Shown here: in pieces, positions 19,172 through 28,472 of the stretch
How positions within the stretch are numbered: position 1 is the first letter of the stretch
Layout: each line of letters begins with the position of its first letter
Assembly: GCA_011389735.1 (NCBI GenBank)
Contig: JAABTS010000001.1
Location: forward strand, 31,326-95,325
DNA: 64,000 nt
DNA from: Desulfobacteraceae bacterium
GTDB lineage: Bacteria; Desulfobacterota; Desulfobacteria; Desulfobacterales; JAABTS01
Direction: 5' to 3'
Position numbers and translations under genes: made by a program
The notes under the pieces: generated by a model
What the model was told of the DNA's origin: nothing
Seen by the model: only the letters and a program-made list of their open reading frames with translations
Databases searched by the model: none

Positions 19172-20206
19172 TTAGTATGTTTCGTAGCATAGATGCTTCC
19201 ATTTCGAAGAATCTTCGAGACGGCTTTCGATATCCACATTGAAAAACGAAGCCGCCGGTTCCAGAATCTCCGGTGATTCGGAAAGCACTTTTCGAGCTGC
19301 GTTCAAGACCACGTCTAGTGCGTTTTTCGTTAATTTCCCAATAGGGCGGCGGCATCCTCCCGACGGCATTCCTATAATCGTCATCAAGGTTTTGGCGGCC
19401 AGAGGGTTCCTGGCCCTGAACACAACATCCCCGTATGGACTCTTTTCCATGGTTTTTAGGGTGACCAGCTCAAAAAACGGCTTGAGCTTATTGTTTAATT
19501 CCGCGGCTTTCTCGATATCACCGGCTTTGACGGCGTGAACCAGTTCGGCGACCGCTTTGGGGACGATATTGGAAACGACTGAAATGACCCCGGACGCCCG
19601 AACCGATTCGTTTGTCATCATCTCGAACGTCATGCCGTCGTCCCCGGACAGGATCGAAAAATCGGAACCGCAACATTCTCGGGTCCGTTTCATATTGCCG
19701 ATATCGGCGGTCGCTTCTTTAACCGTGGAGACATTTGGATAATGCTTGTTCAGGATCGCAATATCTTCGGGCAAAAGCTGAGTGCCGGTGCGGCCGGGAA
19801 TGACATAGGGAATAATTTCGATGTTTGGGAATTTTTCCGCTATGGGGGCCACATATTCATTCCGGATTTCCAGCGAACTCGGACCGTTGTAATAAGGATC
19901 CACCAGCAAAACAGCCTCTGCGCCAAGTTTGACGGCGTGTTCCGTCGCCGCCATAGCCTCTTTGGTGTTGTTGCTTCCAGTTCCGGCAATGCATAACGCT
20001 TTTCCGGCGGTGCTTTTACGGATATGTTCTATGACTTTGTTATGTTCTTCCCAAACCAGTGAAGGACTTTCACCTGTGGTGCCTACTGCGAGAATTCCGG
20101 TTATCCCGTTCCTGATCTGGAATTCCGAAAGTTTGTCAAGCCCCTCGTAATCAACATCTTCTCCATTGAATGGCGTCACAAGCGCCGTAAACGTGCCTGT
20201 TATCAT
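19172..20206 (-). CDS. dapA: 4-hydroxy-tetrahydrodipicolinate synthase-like aldolase
   Basis: Schiff-base aldolase of the DapA/NAL family; DapA condenses pyruvate with aspartate semialdehyde in lysine and diaminopimelate synthesis. Key features: GTTGESPS (residues about 43-50), catalytic Tyr in YVIPGRTG, Schiff-base Lys in STVKEATAD, and the GVISVVSNI segment. Ribosome site GGGGGAG upstream. 344 aa exceeds the usual 290-300 because of about 40 extra C-terminal residues of no known domain, so a DapA-related aldolase with another substrate remains possible. Confidence 0.85.
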   Translation of the reverse strand: MITGTFTALVTPFNGEDVDYEGLDKLSEFQIRNGITGILAVGTTGESPSLVWEEHNKVIEHIRKSTAGKALCIAGTGSNNTKEAMAATEHAVKLGAEAVLLVDPYYNGPSSLEIRNEYVAPIAEKFPNIEIIPYVIPGRTGTQLLPEDIAILNKHYPNVSTVKEATADIGNMKRTRECCGSDFSILSGDDGMTFEMMTNESVRASGVISVVSNIVPKAVAELVHAVKAGDIEKAAELNNKLKPFFELVTLKTMEKSPYGDVVFRARNPLAAKTLMTIIGMPSGGCRRPIGKLTKNALDVVLNAARKVLSESPEILEPAASFFNVDIESRLEDSSKWKHLCYETY

Positions 20207-20344
20207 CGCTCCCCCCCCTATTTTTTAATCGTCTTTCCATCGTCTTTCGTAACGATACATTAATAAAATCAATACCGCTTTTTTATTATGGGATAATCGT
20301 AAATCCGTTTTCTGTCAAGAAACTTATGGAATAAGCCTTATTAA

Positions 20345-20720
20345 TAGGTTATCCGAAATTCAATTTCACAAGGCGCGGGCCCTGGATCATAATAGCTTTT
20401 CAGATAATTAATTTCATTGTGTTGTCGGCCCGGGGATATACGAATTTTGTTATGTTGAATGTTGAATGTTGGATGTTGGATGTTGGATGTTGAATGTTGA
20501 ATGTTGAATGTTGAATGTTGAATGTTGAATGTTGGATGTTGAATGTTGAATGTTGAATGATGGATGTGAGTCCCCTCATTTAGCATTTAACATTTAGCAT
20601 TCAACATTAATTGCAACAATCCGGGGCCTGCCGTCTTGTGAAATTTAATTCCTGAAAAACTATAATATACGTCACTGGCCGACAACTCAGCGAAAATGAA
20701 TTTCCGGAAGACGATATCAT
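20345..20720. repeat. Nested repeat A copies 6-7 with heptad array
   Basis: A left half of repeat A (20345-20387) is interrupted by a second repeat A (left arm 20392-20447, right arm 20618-20665), and the missing right half of the outer copy follows at 20671-20720. The inner copy is bounded by TAA on both sides, consistent with TA-type target duplication. A heptad array occupies the centre of the inner copy. Confidence 0.75.
20453..20564. repeat. Tandem heptanucleotide array (TGTTGAA)16
   Basis: Sixteen contiguous 7-bp units: eleven TGTTGAA, four TGTTGGA and a final TGATGGA. At 20579-20608 related heptads appear in the opposite orientation (TTTAGCATTCAACATT), so the array has an inverted counterpart. 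Confidence 0.9.
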
Positions 20721-20893
20721 GTTTAGCCGGGCATGTGAGCGCCGATGGATTTATCATGATTTTTCTTGACATACGCCCTTCTCTACCATACAAATTCAGG
20801 AAAAATACAATCAGGGCCTTTTTTATGGAATCATTTGAAAATCATTGAAATTTAGGATGTTTGAAATATATACTGTTATAAGAGGAAAACGAA

Positions 20894-21514
20894 ATGGCGC
20901 AAGCTAACAATATTGACGAATATATCGAGATGTATAGAGCGGCGGTCGCTTCGAATCCCGAATGTGGAACGTCTCATTACAATCTGGCTATCGGGCTGAT
21001 GGGGAAACGCGAATTCGAGGAGGCTGAAAAGGAACTGCATCTGGCGATTGAATGCAGCCCGAACCTTGCGGAAGCCTATGCCCAACTGGGTGGGATTTGC
21101 CTTCAGCGCGGAGATCTGGAAGGATGTCTGGATTACAATAAAAGGGCTGTCAATTCGAGGGCCGCATTTTCCGAAGGATATGGAAATATCGGGTTTGTGC
21201 AACTTCAAATGGGCAATATCGATGAAGCGATCTATGCGCTTGAAAAAGCGGTGCGGTGGAATCCCAAATTCATCCAGGCCCTGACTACACTGGCCAACGC
21301 CTATCTTATCCAGGGTATGCTCGATGACAGCATCAAAACCGGAAAGCAGGCGATTGAAGTGTCTCCTGATTTCCCTGTCGCTCATAACAATCTGGCCATC
21401 GCTTACCTTGAAAAAGGCGATTATGAATCAGCGTTGCGGCATTGCGACAAGGCTCTGGAACTGGGCTATGAAGTCGCTCCGGAAATTTTGAAGGAACTCG
21501 AGAAGCATCGTTAA
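20894..21514 (+). CDS. TPR protein upstream of dsr
   Basis: 206-aa soluble protein made almost entirely of five to six tetratricopeptide repeats (SHYNLAIGLMGKREFEEAEKEL, NLAEAYAQLGGICLQRGDLE, AHNNLAIAYLEKGDYESALRH). No signal peptide, so cytoplasmic. AGAGGAAAA upstream of the ATG. Followed 22 bp later by an unrecognised gene and then dsrAB. TPR proteins near dsr genes could serve assembly or interaction, but that is inference. Confidence 0.8.
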   Translation: MAQANNIDEYIEMYRAAVASNPECGTSHYNLAIGLMGKREFEEAEKELHLAIECSPNLAEAYAQLGGICLQRGDLEGCLDYNKRAVNSRAAFSEGYGNIGFVQLQMGNIDEAIYALEKAVRWNPKFIQALTTLANAYLIQGMLDDSIKTGKQAIEVSPDFPVAHNNLAIAYLEKGDYESALRHCDKALELGYEVAPEILKELEKHR

Positions 21515-21536
21515 GCCGTGTTCGAATTACAAATCC

Positions 21537-22736
21537 ATGCATGATAATGAGCTGCAATTCAAATATTTTTTATATTCAGACGCCCATTCGGTAACCGAAC
21601 CCGGCGACGAATGGAATTCACCGCTCAAACTGGAGCGTCGCCCCGGTCGGAGAACCGGAAGACCGGTTACCCTGGGCGACTATTTTACAGCGTCCCGCAA
21701 ATTCCTCGAATCCGTCGATCTTGAAAAAATCATGAAAGAAGTCAGAGGGGGGGAAGGAGTTCTCTCCGATACGGACCACATCGAATCTATTCAAATCCGT
21801 CTTGAAAAACACGGCGCCTTTTACCATCCTTCGCGGATTGCAATCAGTCCGAAAAACGCAGCATCTCCTTTCATGTTGAATGTCGCTGTTTCCGAATCCG
21901 GGCTTGGCTGTATCAAACGGGAATTTTCCTTACTGAACAGGCTTTACAAAAACTATCCGGTTCATTTCATTCCTTGCGTATACGCTGAGAGCGAGGCGTC
22001 ATGCCTTGACGGGCGAGGCTTCGAAATGTTTTTAGGAGAATGGTTCGAAGGCTTCAGCGAGTTTCATATTACGGAAACATCAGATGGAAAATCCGTCATA
22101 GGCGTTTGGGATTCCCGAAAAGGTTTGGTGCTCCTGCCGGATTGGGAATGCGAAAAAATTTATGAGCAGGCGGCGATGATTCACACCTATTATTTTGACA
22201 TTATCTCTTTTGAACGGATTCATCCCTGGCATCACGCCGCGGGGGATTTTATCGTTCATGAGACGGATGAAGGTCCTGAGCTGCGTCTTGTCACCGTCCG
22301 CGATTATACTCCCATGATTGTTGAACCCGCCGAAATCAACGAATCGGTTGTACTGGCGGCGCTGCTCATGTTTTTTGTAGATCTTTCAATCCGCATGCGT
22401 CTGGACCGGATAAACGGCGACGGGGCCATAGCATGGGCTCCGGATTCCGCTGTTCAAGGCACGGTCAATGGATTTTATAAAGGGCTTGATCTTAAACGGG
22501 AAACGGGACTGTATCCGGATCAATCTCTTGAAATAGCTTTCCACCATTATATTTCTCAATGCGCTCTTCATGATTTTCATGAGATTGCGCAAAGCATCAT
22601 TGAAACATATTCGGATTCAATGTCCGACATTGAGTTCATTCAGAGCCGCTTGACGGATCATCTTTTTATTCTATATGAATCCGTTCAAAAAGATGCGGCC
22701 GAAAGGATTAATACCTTTTTTATTGACAAAGAGTGA
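21537..22736 (+). CDS. Conserved-looking protein of unknown function, possible kinase-fold
   Basis: 399 aa, no signal peptide or membrane segment; not recognised. A stretch near residues 227-262 (RIHPWHHAAGDFIVHETDEG, then LRLVTVRDYTPMI) has the spacing of the catalytic loop and metal loop of aminoglycoside-phosphotransferase-like kinases (H.D....N and following ID), but the catalytic Asp/Asn are not in the canonical form. It lies between a TPR gene and dsrA and its 3' end contains the -35 element of the dsr promoter. No ribosome site is evident at the track start. Confidence 0.5.
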   Translation: MHDNELQFKYFLYSDAHSVTEPGDEWNSPLKLERRPGRRTGRPVTLGDYFTASRKFLESVDLEKIMKEVRGGEGVLSDTDHIESIQIRLEKHGAFYHPSRIAISPKNAASPFMLNVAVSESGLGCIKREFSLLNRLYKNYPVHFIPCVYAESEASCLDGRGFEMFLGEWFEGFSEFHITETSDGKSVIGVWDSRKGLVLLPDWECEKIYEQAAMIHTYYFDIISFERIHPWHHAAGDFIVHETDEGPELRLVTVRDYTPMIVEPAEINESVVLAALLMFFVDLSIRMRLDRINGDGAIAWAPDSAVQGTVNGFYKGLDLKRETGLYPDQSLEIAFHHYISQCALHDFHEIAQSIIETYSDSMSDIEFIQSRLTDHLFILYESVQKDAAERINTFFIDKE

Positions 22737-22750
22737 GTTTTTTCTATAAT
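22723..22750 (+). promoter_or_regulatory. Consensus sigma70 promoter for dsrAB
   Basis: Exact TTGACA (22723-22728) and exact TATAAT (22745-22750) with a 16-bp spacer. The -35 lies inside the last codons of the 399-aa gene. A start near 22757 would give about 120 nt of 5' leader before dsrA. Confidence 0.8.
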
Positions 22751-22878
22751 TGGCTCTTTAAAATTATTGAAATATGGTCAATATCGACAACGATTCGAGA
22801 GGAGGTGGCTTAGAGCGCATAAATTCGTAGGTCAATTTCCCTTTAGGTAATTAAACTAACAAGATGGAGGTAAAGACA

Positions 22879-24192
22879 ATGGCAAAACATGAAACCCCGT
22901 TGTTGGATCAGCTCGAAACCGGACCCTGGCCGAGTTTTGTGACCGATTTGAAACGGGAGGCCGAATCAAGGGCGAAAAATGAAAAGGGCATTGAATACCA
23001 GATACCGCAGGATGTTTGTGAAGACCTCCTGGGGGTGCTCGAACTTTCATTCAAACATGGCAGGACTCACTGGAAGCACGGCGGGATCGTAGGCGTTTTC
23101 GGTTACGGCGGCGGAGTTATCGGCCGTTATTGCGACCAACCGGAACAGTTTCCCGGCGTCGCTCACTTTCACACCATGCGAATCAATCAGCCTGGTGGAA
23201 AATTTTATACGACCGAATATTTAAAAGATCTCTGTGATCTTTGGGAATTCCGCGGAAGCGGAATCACCAATATGCACGGATCAACCGGAGACATCATCTT
23301 CCTGGGAACGACCACTCCGCAATTGGAAGAGATCTTCTATGAACTCACCCATAAATACAATCAGGATCTGGGCGGTTCCGGTTCAAACCTGAGAACGCCT
23401 TCCGATTGTATCGGTTCGGCTCGCTGTGAATATTCATGCTATGATACACAAGCGATTTGCTACACCCTGACGCAGGAATACCAGGACGAGCTGCATCGCC
23501 CGGCGTTTCCGTACAAGTTTAAGTTTAAGTTCGACGGATGCCCTAATTGCTGCGTTGCGTCCATCGCCCGGGCCGATATTTCCTTCATTGGGACATGGCG
23601 GGATGATATCCGGATCGACCAGGAAGCCGTAAAGGCTTATGTAGGACAGGAACTGAAACCCAACGGCGGTTCGCATACCGGCCGTGACTGGGGCCCGTTC
23701 GATATCCAGAAAGAAGTGGTCGATCTGTGTCCGACGAAGTGCATGAAATATGAAAACGATAAGCTGGCCATCAACAACAAGGAATGCACACGGTGTATGC
23801 ATTGTATCAACGTGATGCCGAGAGCTTTGAGAATCGGTAACGACAGAGGCTGTTCCTTGCTAGTGGGCGCAAAGGCGCCTATTCTGGACGGGGCTCAGAT
23901 GGGATCGCTTCTGGTTCCGTTTATAAAAGTCGAAGAACCCTATGATGAAATCAAGGAAGTCATCGAAGCGATTTGGGATTGGTGGATGGAAGAAGGCAAG
24001 AACCGGGAACGCCTCGGCGAGCTGATCAAGCGTCAGGGTTTTCAAAAGCTGCTGGAAATGACAAACATCAAGCCTGTGGCGCAGCATGTACAAGAGCCGC
24101 GAACCAACCCCTACATTTTCTGGAAAGAAGATGAAGTGGAGGGTGGATTTGAGCGTGACATTAATGAATTCAGAAAATATCATCAAAGATAG
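22879..24192 (+). CDS. dsrA: Dissimilatory sulfite reductase, alpha subunit
   Basis: With DsrB forms the siroheme enzyme that reduces sulfite in the last stage of sulfate respiration (cytoplasm). Siroheme/[4Fe-4S] cysteines are visible in CIGSARCEYSCYDT and CPNCCVASIARADIS; a ferredoxin-type insert follows (CPTKCMKYEN and CTRCMHCINVMPRAL). I set the start at 22879 (MAKHETPLLDQ), because the GATGGAGG that contains the track start is its ribosome site; this gives the standard 437 aa. dsrB starts 12 bp after the stop. Confidence 0.98.
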   Translation: MAKHETPLLDQLETGPWPSFVTDLKREAESRAKNEKGIEYQIPQDVCEDLLGVLELSFKHGRTHWKHGGIVGVFGYGGGVIGRYCDQPEQFPGVAHFHTMRINQPGGKFYTTEYLKDLCDLWEFRGSGITNMHGSTGDIIFLGTTTPQLEEIFYELTHKYNQDLGGSGSNLRTPSDCIGSARCEYSCYDTQAICYTLTQEYQDELHRPAFPYKFKFKFDGCPNCCVASIARADISFIGTWRDDIRIDQEAVKAYVGQELKPNGGSHTGRDWGPFDIQKEVVDLCPTKCMKYENDKLAINNKECTRCMHCINVMPRALRIGNDRGCSLLVGAKAPILDGAQMGSLLVPFIKVEEPYDEIKEVIEAIWDWWMEEGKNRERLGELIKRQGFQKLLEMTNIKPVAQHVQEPRTNPYIFWKEDEVEGGFERDINEFRKYHQR

Positions 24193-24204
24193 GGAGGAAT
24201 GACC

Positions 24205-25353
24205 ATGGCTTTTGTATCTTCAGGTTATAATCCTGACAAACCGATGGAAAACAGAATTACCGATATAGGACCAAAACATTACGAAGCGTTCTATCCGCCG
24301 GTGATCAAGAAAAATAAGGGAAAATGGCTTTATCACGAAATTATTGAACCCGGCGTGCTGGTGCATAAAGCGGAATCCGGGGACGAATGTTATTCGGTCA
24401 GAGTCGGAGGGGCTCGTCTGATGAGCGTGTCCCATATTCGCGAGATTTGCGAAATAGCCGACAAACACTGTGACGGATACCTTCGCTTCACCACCAGAAA
24501 CAATATTGAATTCATGGTTGACAGCAAGGACAAAGTCGAACCCCTGAAACAGGATCTGTTGAGCCGTAAACAACAAGGGGGTTGTTACAAGTTTCCTGTC
24601 GGCGGAACCGGCGCAGGCGTCACCAACATCATTCATACCCAGGGCTGGATTCATTGCCACACCCCGGCTACCGACGCTTCGGGGCCGGTCAAAGCCACCA
24701 TGGACGTTTTGTTCGACGATTTTACCAACATGAGACTTCCGGCGCAGCTTAGAGTTTCTCTGGCTTGCTGCTTGAACATGTGCGGCGCTGTTCATTGTTC
24801 GGATATCGCGATTTTGGGATATCATCGTAAACCGCCGATGCTGGATCATGAATATCTGGACAAGATGTGCGAAATTCCTTTGGCGATCGCCGCATGTCCG
24901 ACTGCGGCGATCAAGCCGGCGAAAGTGGAATTGCCCAATGGTGAAACCGTAAAGAGCGTCGCGGTCAACAATGACCGTTGTATGTTCTGTGGTAACTGCT
25001 ATACCATGTGTCCCTCGATGCCCCTGGCCGACACCGAAGGCGACGGTATCGTTATAATGGCGGGCGGTAAAGTATCCAACAGAATTTCCGCTCCTAAATT
25101 CTCCAAGGTGGTAGTCGCTTTCTTGCCCAATGAGGCTCCTCGTTGGCCGAGTACGACTTCCTGCATCAAGAATATCGTGGAAGCTTACGCCAAGGGCGCC
25201 AATAAATATGAACGTCTGGGCGAATGGGCCGAAAGAATCGGATGGGAACGGTTCTTTGAAAAATGTGAGCTGGAATTCACGCATCATTTGATCGATGATT
25301 TCCGTGATCCTGCATACAACACATGGCGCCAGACAAGCCAGTTCAAGTTCTAA
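24205..25353 (+). CDS. dsrB: Dissimilatory sulfite reductase, beta subunit
   Basis: Partner of DsrA, carrying the catalytically active siroheme in known structures. Cluster cysteines appear in [19 protein letters not shown] and the ferredoxin domain in [15 protein letters not shown]. Start set at 24205 ([10 protein letters not shown]) because GGGAGG is 8 nt upstream of this ATG and only 2 nt from the track start; 382 aa is the usual size. Together with DsrA this identifies a sulfite-reducing respiratory pathway of the reductive type. Confidence 0.98.
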   Translation: MAFVSSGYNPDKPMENRITDIGPKHYEAFYPPVIKKNKGKWLYHEIIEPGVLVHKAESGDECYSVRVGGARLMSVSHIREICEIADKHCDGYLRFTTRNNIEFMVDSKDKVEPLKQDLLSRKQQGGCYKFPVGGTGAGVTNIIHTQGWIHCHTPATDASGPVKATMDVLFDDFTNMRLPAQLRVSLACCLNMCGAVHCSDIAILGYHRKPPMLDHEYLDKMCEIPLAIAACPTAAIKPAKVELPNGETVKSVAVNNDRCMFCGNCYTMCPSMPLADTEGDGIVIMAGGKVSNRISAPKFSKVVVAFLPNEAPRWPSTTSCIKNIVEAYAKGANKYERLGEWAERIGWERFFEKCELEFTHHLIDDFRDPAYNTWRQTSQFKF

Positions 25354-25369
25354 CAAGAACAATCAAACA

Positions 25370-25410
25370 GGCGGGGAAGGTTTTCGTTCGATGACGAATC
25401 TTTCCCCGCC
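25370..25410 (+). promoter_or_regulatory. Strong hairpin between dsrB and dsrD
   Basis: GGCGGGGAAGGTTTTCGT pairs with ACGAATCTTTCCCCGCC around ATG loop bases. No U-run follows, so it probably acts as a processing or stability element that separates the abundant dsrAB message from dsrD rather than as a full terminator. Confidence 0.65.
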
Positions 25411-25427
25411 GGAAATCGAGGCGAAAT

Positions 25428-25667
25428 ATGGAATACGAAGAAGCAAAAACGAAGGTCGTAGAGGAACTGACCAAAAAGCAGAAAACCAAATCAAAATTTT
25501 ATTTCAATGACTTGTCCAAAATCCTGGAAATGAAACCCAGGGAGGCGAAGAAGATTGTAAATAAGCTTGTCGAGGAAGGTGTTCTGGAGTACTGGTCAAG
25601 TGGAAGTACGTCCATGTACGGTCTTAAAGGCACCGGAAAGCAAGCCGGCGCCGAGCACGAAGGGTAA
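25428..25667 (+). CDS. dsrD: Dissimilatory sulfite reductase regulator DsrD
   Basis: 79-aa winged-helix protein (EEAKTKVVEELTKKQKTKSK, KFYFNDLSKILEMKPREAKK, VLEYWSSGSTSMYGLKG). DsrD is found in reductive-type dsr clusters and has been described as an allosteric activator of DsrAB. GAGGCG precedes the ATG. Length matches the family. Its presence supports sulfate/sulfite reduction rather than sulfur oxidation. Confidence 0.96.
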   Translation: MEYEEAKTKVVEELTKKQKTKSKFYFNDLSKILEMKPREAKKIVNKLVEEGVLEYWSSGSTSMYGLKGTGKQAGAEHEG

Positions 25668-25742
25668 TTACCCTGTCACGATCAATGGCCTTGACGGCGC
25701 TGACGACTATTCCCGGATTGGAAACAGCCGCTCTCTGAAACG

Positions 25743-27185
25743 ATGCAGCCTATGAAACCGGGAACAATCATGATCTCCGCGCTCAGAGGCGGCTCCGGGA
25801 AGACATTGATATCCATTGGAATCGTCTCCGCCTGGCGCGAGTCGGAGAAATCGGTCGCCGCTTTTAAAAAGGGCCCTGATTATATTGATGCGGGCTGGCT
25901 TGCTGTTGCAGCAGGCCGGCCATGTTATAATTTAGATACTTTCCTCATTTCCCCGCCAAAAATTGAGCATTCGTTTCACAGCCGTTCCAAAAATATCGAT
26001 TTCGCCCTCATTGAGGGAAACCGCGGGTTGTACGACGGTTTCGAACTGGAAGGAACCACGAGTACCGCTGAGCTGTCCAAACTGATCGACGCTCCGGTTG
26101 TTTTATGCCTGGATTGCACCAAATCCACCAGAACAATGGCGGCGATCGTGCTTGGATGTCTTCGTTTCGATCCAGGCGTAAGAATCGAGGGGGTTGTTTT
26201 AAATCGTGTGGCGGGGTCACGCCATGAAACGATATTGACGAAAAGTATTGAACACCACTGCGGTGTGTCTGTTGTAGGAGCGTTGCCCAAGCTGGATGAG
26301 CAATATTTTCCTGAAAGACACATGGGGCTTGTGCCGGCTCCGGAACATCGATGGGCCGTAGAAACGGTTGATAAAATGGCCGGTCTCGCTACTAAATATC
26401 TGAATTTATCGGCTATTGAAAGTATCGCTTCGTCCGGTGGAAAGCCCGGTTCCGCGCCGTCGGCCGCTGTTGCTGCAACTGAATCCAGCGAGAAACCGGA
26501 CACCCCGATAACGTGCGGTTCCTCTACAAACGTTCGAATCGCCGTGTTGAAAGATTCGGCGTTCCAGTTCTATTATCCGGAAAATATCGAGGCTCTGGCT
26601 GAACAAGGAGCTGAAATTGAATATGTCAGTCCGATATCCGATAAAACATTGCCGCCTGTGGACGCCCTATATATTGGAGGCGGTTTTCCTGAAACCCACG
26701 CCCGGGAGCTTATGGAAAACAGAGGGTTCAAGGAACGAATAAAATCCTGCGCCGAAGAAGGGATGCCGGTTTATGCGGAATGCGGGGGGCTGATGTACCT
26801 GGGAAAAGAGCTTGTTCTGAACGGCGTTGCATATCCGATGACGGGCGTCTTTAATCTGGCATTCGGCTTTTCGAAAAGGCCCAAGGGTCATGGATACACG
26901 ATTTCCAGAGTAATTCGCGAAAATCCTTACTTTAAACAAGGCGGCGAAATCAGAGGCCATGAATTTCATTATTCGAGCGTTTTATCATGGACGGGCCGTG
27001 AAGCGAAGTTTGCGTTTTTGATGGATCGCGGAACAGGTATCGCCGAAGGGAAGGACGGGCTGTTGTATAAAAACGTTTTTGCGACTTACGTGCATATTCA
27101 CGCCCTGGGGTCTCCGGAATGGGCGTTATCGCTTGTAAGGGAGGCGAAGCGGTTTAAAACCAAAAAACGATTATCCTCTCATTGA
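25743..27185 (+). CDS. dsrN: Siroheme amidase (cobyrinate a,c-diamide synthase family)
   Basis: 480-aa CobB/CbiA-family amidotransferase. The N-terminal ATPase domain starts ISALRGGSGKTLIS; the C-terminal glutamine amidotransferase domain has the nucleophilic Cys in YAECGGLMYLG and a catalytic His near GHEFHYSS and VHIHALG. In dsr clusters this protein is DsrN, which amidates siroheme for DsrAB; a role in cobalamin synthesis is the alternative, but no cobalamin genes are nearby. Starts 75 bp after dsrD. Confidence 0.9.
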   Translation: MQPMKPGTIMISALRGGSGKTLISIGIVSAWRESEKSVAAFKKGPDYIDAGWLAVAAGRPCYNLDTFLISPPKIEHSFHSRSKNIDFALIEGNRGLYDGFELEGTTSTAELSKLIDAPVVLCLDCTKSTRTMAAIVLGCLRFDPGVRIEGVVLNRVAGSRHETILTKSIEHHCGVSVVGALPKLDEQYFPERHMGLVPAPEHRWAVETVDKMAGLATKYLNLSAIESIASSGGKPGSAPSAAVAATESSEKPDTPITCGSSTNVRIAVLKDSAFQFYYPENIEALAEQGAEIEYVSPISDKTLPPVDALYIGGGFPETHARELMENRGFKERIKSCAEEGMPVYAECGGLMYLGKELVLNGVAYPMTGVFNLAFGFSKRPKGHGYTISRVIRENPYFKQGGEIRGHEFHYSSVLSWTGREAKFAFLMDRGTGIAEGKDGLLYKNVFATYVHIHALGSPEWALSLVREAKRFKTKKRLSSH

Positions 27186-27220
27186 AACGGCATTTTATGA
27201 GCCGATTCAATATATCGCCT

Positions 27221-27312
27221 CCCGGAAACACATTTTTACCGTGTCGCCGATCTGAGGGATGGATCGAATTGTTCCGTATCCGCCGTTTTTGTGATTTAAT
27301 TTCCTAAAAAGT
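27221..27312. repeat. Palindromic repeat A, copy 8 (degenerate)
   Basis: CCCGGAAACACATTTTTACC ... GTCGCCG / CGCCGTTTTTGTGATTTAATTTCCTAAAAAG. Weak match, between dsrN and the nitroreductase gene. Confidence 0.45.
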
Positions 27313-27352
27313 TTAAAAAATCAAATATTTTTGATTGAACAGGAATATCCAT

Positions 27353-28186
27353 ATGCCTTTATTTACTGTCGATCCTGATTTATGTAGCCGCGACGGTGTT
27401 TGTATCGATGAATGCCCGGTAAGAATCATTCGGCGCAAAGACGCCGGTTCACCACCCGAACCCGTCAATGGCGCCGAATCGGTTTGTATTAGCTGCGGCC
27501 ATTGTGTGGCGGTTTGTTCGTCCGGAGCGTTAGTTCATAAAATGATGGATCCAAAAGATTGTCCGCCGGTAAAAAGAGAGTTCCGGCTCACTCCGGAACA
27601 CGCTGAACATTTTCTGCGTGCGCGCCGTTCCATAAGAACCTACAACGCGGAACCCGCAGACAGAGAAATATTGAAACGTATTATTCAAATTGCATCCCAC
27701 GCTCCTTCCGGCCACAATCGGCAACCGGTAAGCTGGTTTGTCATTTATGACAGGGGAGAGGTGCGGCAGTTTTCGAATCAAGTGATTGATTGGATGAAAT
27801 ACATGCTGAAAGAAAATCCGGGCTATGCTGATTCCAAAAACATGGATATGCTTGTTCGGATTTATGAATCCGGCGATGATATCATTCTACGCGGAGCGCC
27901 TCACCTGATTATAGCTCATGCCCCGGAAATGGAACTCGAACCCTCGGCGCCTCCTGCATGCGTCATAGCCATGGCCTATCTGGAACTTGCCGCCGTGTCT
28001 TTCGGATTAGGAACCTGTTGGGCGGGATACTTCAAAGAAGCCGCTCAATCATGGGAACCTATCAAAACAGCCCTGGATTTACCCGACGGCCAAATTGTTT
28101 ACGGCGCTATGATGATAGGATATCCCAAATATAAATACCACAGATTGCCGTTGCGGAATGAACCTCGAATTACCTGGAGCCTGTAA
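27353..28186 (+). CDS. Ferredoxin-nitroreductase fusion
   Basis: 277 aa. The N-terminal about 80 residues contain two [4Fe-4S] ferredoxin motifs (CSRDGVCIDECP and CISCGHCVAVC); the rest is an FMN-binding nitroreductase-fold domain (RRSIRTYNAEPADREIL, SHAPSGHNRQPVSW, GTCWAGY). Such fusions are probably ferredoxin-fed flavin reductases in anaerobes; substrate unknown. Start set at 27353 (MPLFTVDPDLC) where AGGA lies 9 nt upstream. Lies downstream of dsrN but with a 167-bp gap. Confidence 0.9.
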   Translation: MPLFTVDPDLCSRDGVCIDECPVRIIRRKDAGSPPEPVNGAESVCISCGHCVAVCSSGALVHKMMDPKDCPPVKREFRLTPEHAEHFLRARRSIRTYNAEPADREILKRIIQIASHAPSGHNRQPVSWFVIYDRGEVRQFSNQVIDWMKYMLKENPGYADSKNMDMLVRIYESGDDIILRGAPHLIIAHAPEMELEPSAPPACVIAMAYLELAAVSFGLGTCWAGYFKEAAQSWEPIKTALDLPDGQIVYGAMMIGYPKYKYHRLPLRNEPRITWSL

Positions 28187-28202
28187 ATGATGAAAATCTT
28201 GC

Positions 28203-28232
28203 TTGACAAACGCAAAATTGATCTGGTATATA
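28203..28232 (+). promoter_or_regulatory. Promoter for tRNA-Val
   Basis: Exact TTGACA (28203-28208), 18-bp spacer, TATATA (28227-28232); the tRNA begins 20 bp further on. Confidence 0.75.
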
Positions 28233-28251
28233 AAAGCCTGCTTTTTGATTC

Positions 28252-28323
28252 AGGCACGTAGCTCAGGGGGAGAGCGCTACCCTGACACGGTAGAAGTCGT
28301 TGGTTCAAATCCAATCGTGCCTA
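28252..28323 (+). tRNA. tRNA-Val (GAC)
   Basis: Complete cloverleaf: acceptor AGGCACG/CGTGCCT, D arm GCTC...GAGC, anticodon stem CTACC/GGTAG with loop CTGACAC (anticodon GAC), T arm GTTGG-TTCAAAT-CCAAT. Discriminator A; CCA is not encoded. Confidence 0.96.
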
Positions 28324-28335
28324 CTCAATAAAATC

Positions 28336-28369
28336 AAGCGGTTATGCTTTTCACCATAACCGCTTTTTT
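28336..28369 (+). terminator. Rho-independent terminator of tRNA-Val
   Basis: GCGGTTATG / CATAACCGC stem with an 8-nt loop followed by TTTTTT. Confidence 0.9.
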
Positions 28370-28416
28370 GTTTTTACGGCCTGGTGAACGCCCATATTGC
28401 GAGCGAATTTCCAAAT

Positions 28417-28451
28417 ATAGCCTTGTGAAATTTAATTTCTGAAAACCTGTA
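28417..28451. repeat. Palindromic repeat A, copy 9 (right half)
   Basis: CCTTGTGAAATTTAATTTCTGAAAACCTGTAG, right arm only. Confidence 0.6.
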
Positions 28452-28472
28452 GCGCCATCCATTCGTTTTCGT

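Noticed and set aside
20453-20564. CRISPR array
   Set aside because: Heptads are contiguous with no spacers.
20341-20586. 81-aa ORF with HSTFNIQ repeats
   Set aside because: Translation of the heptad array.
24220-25362. 380-aa antisense ORF across dsrB
   Set aside because: Opposite frame to a certain gene; no start signal or motif.
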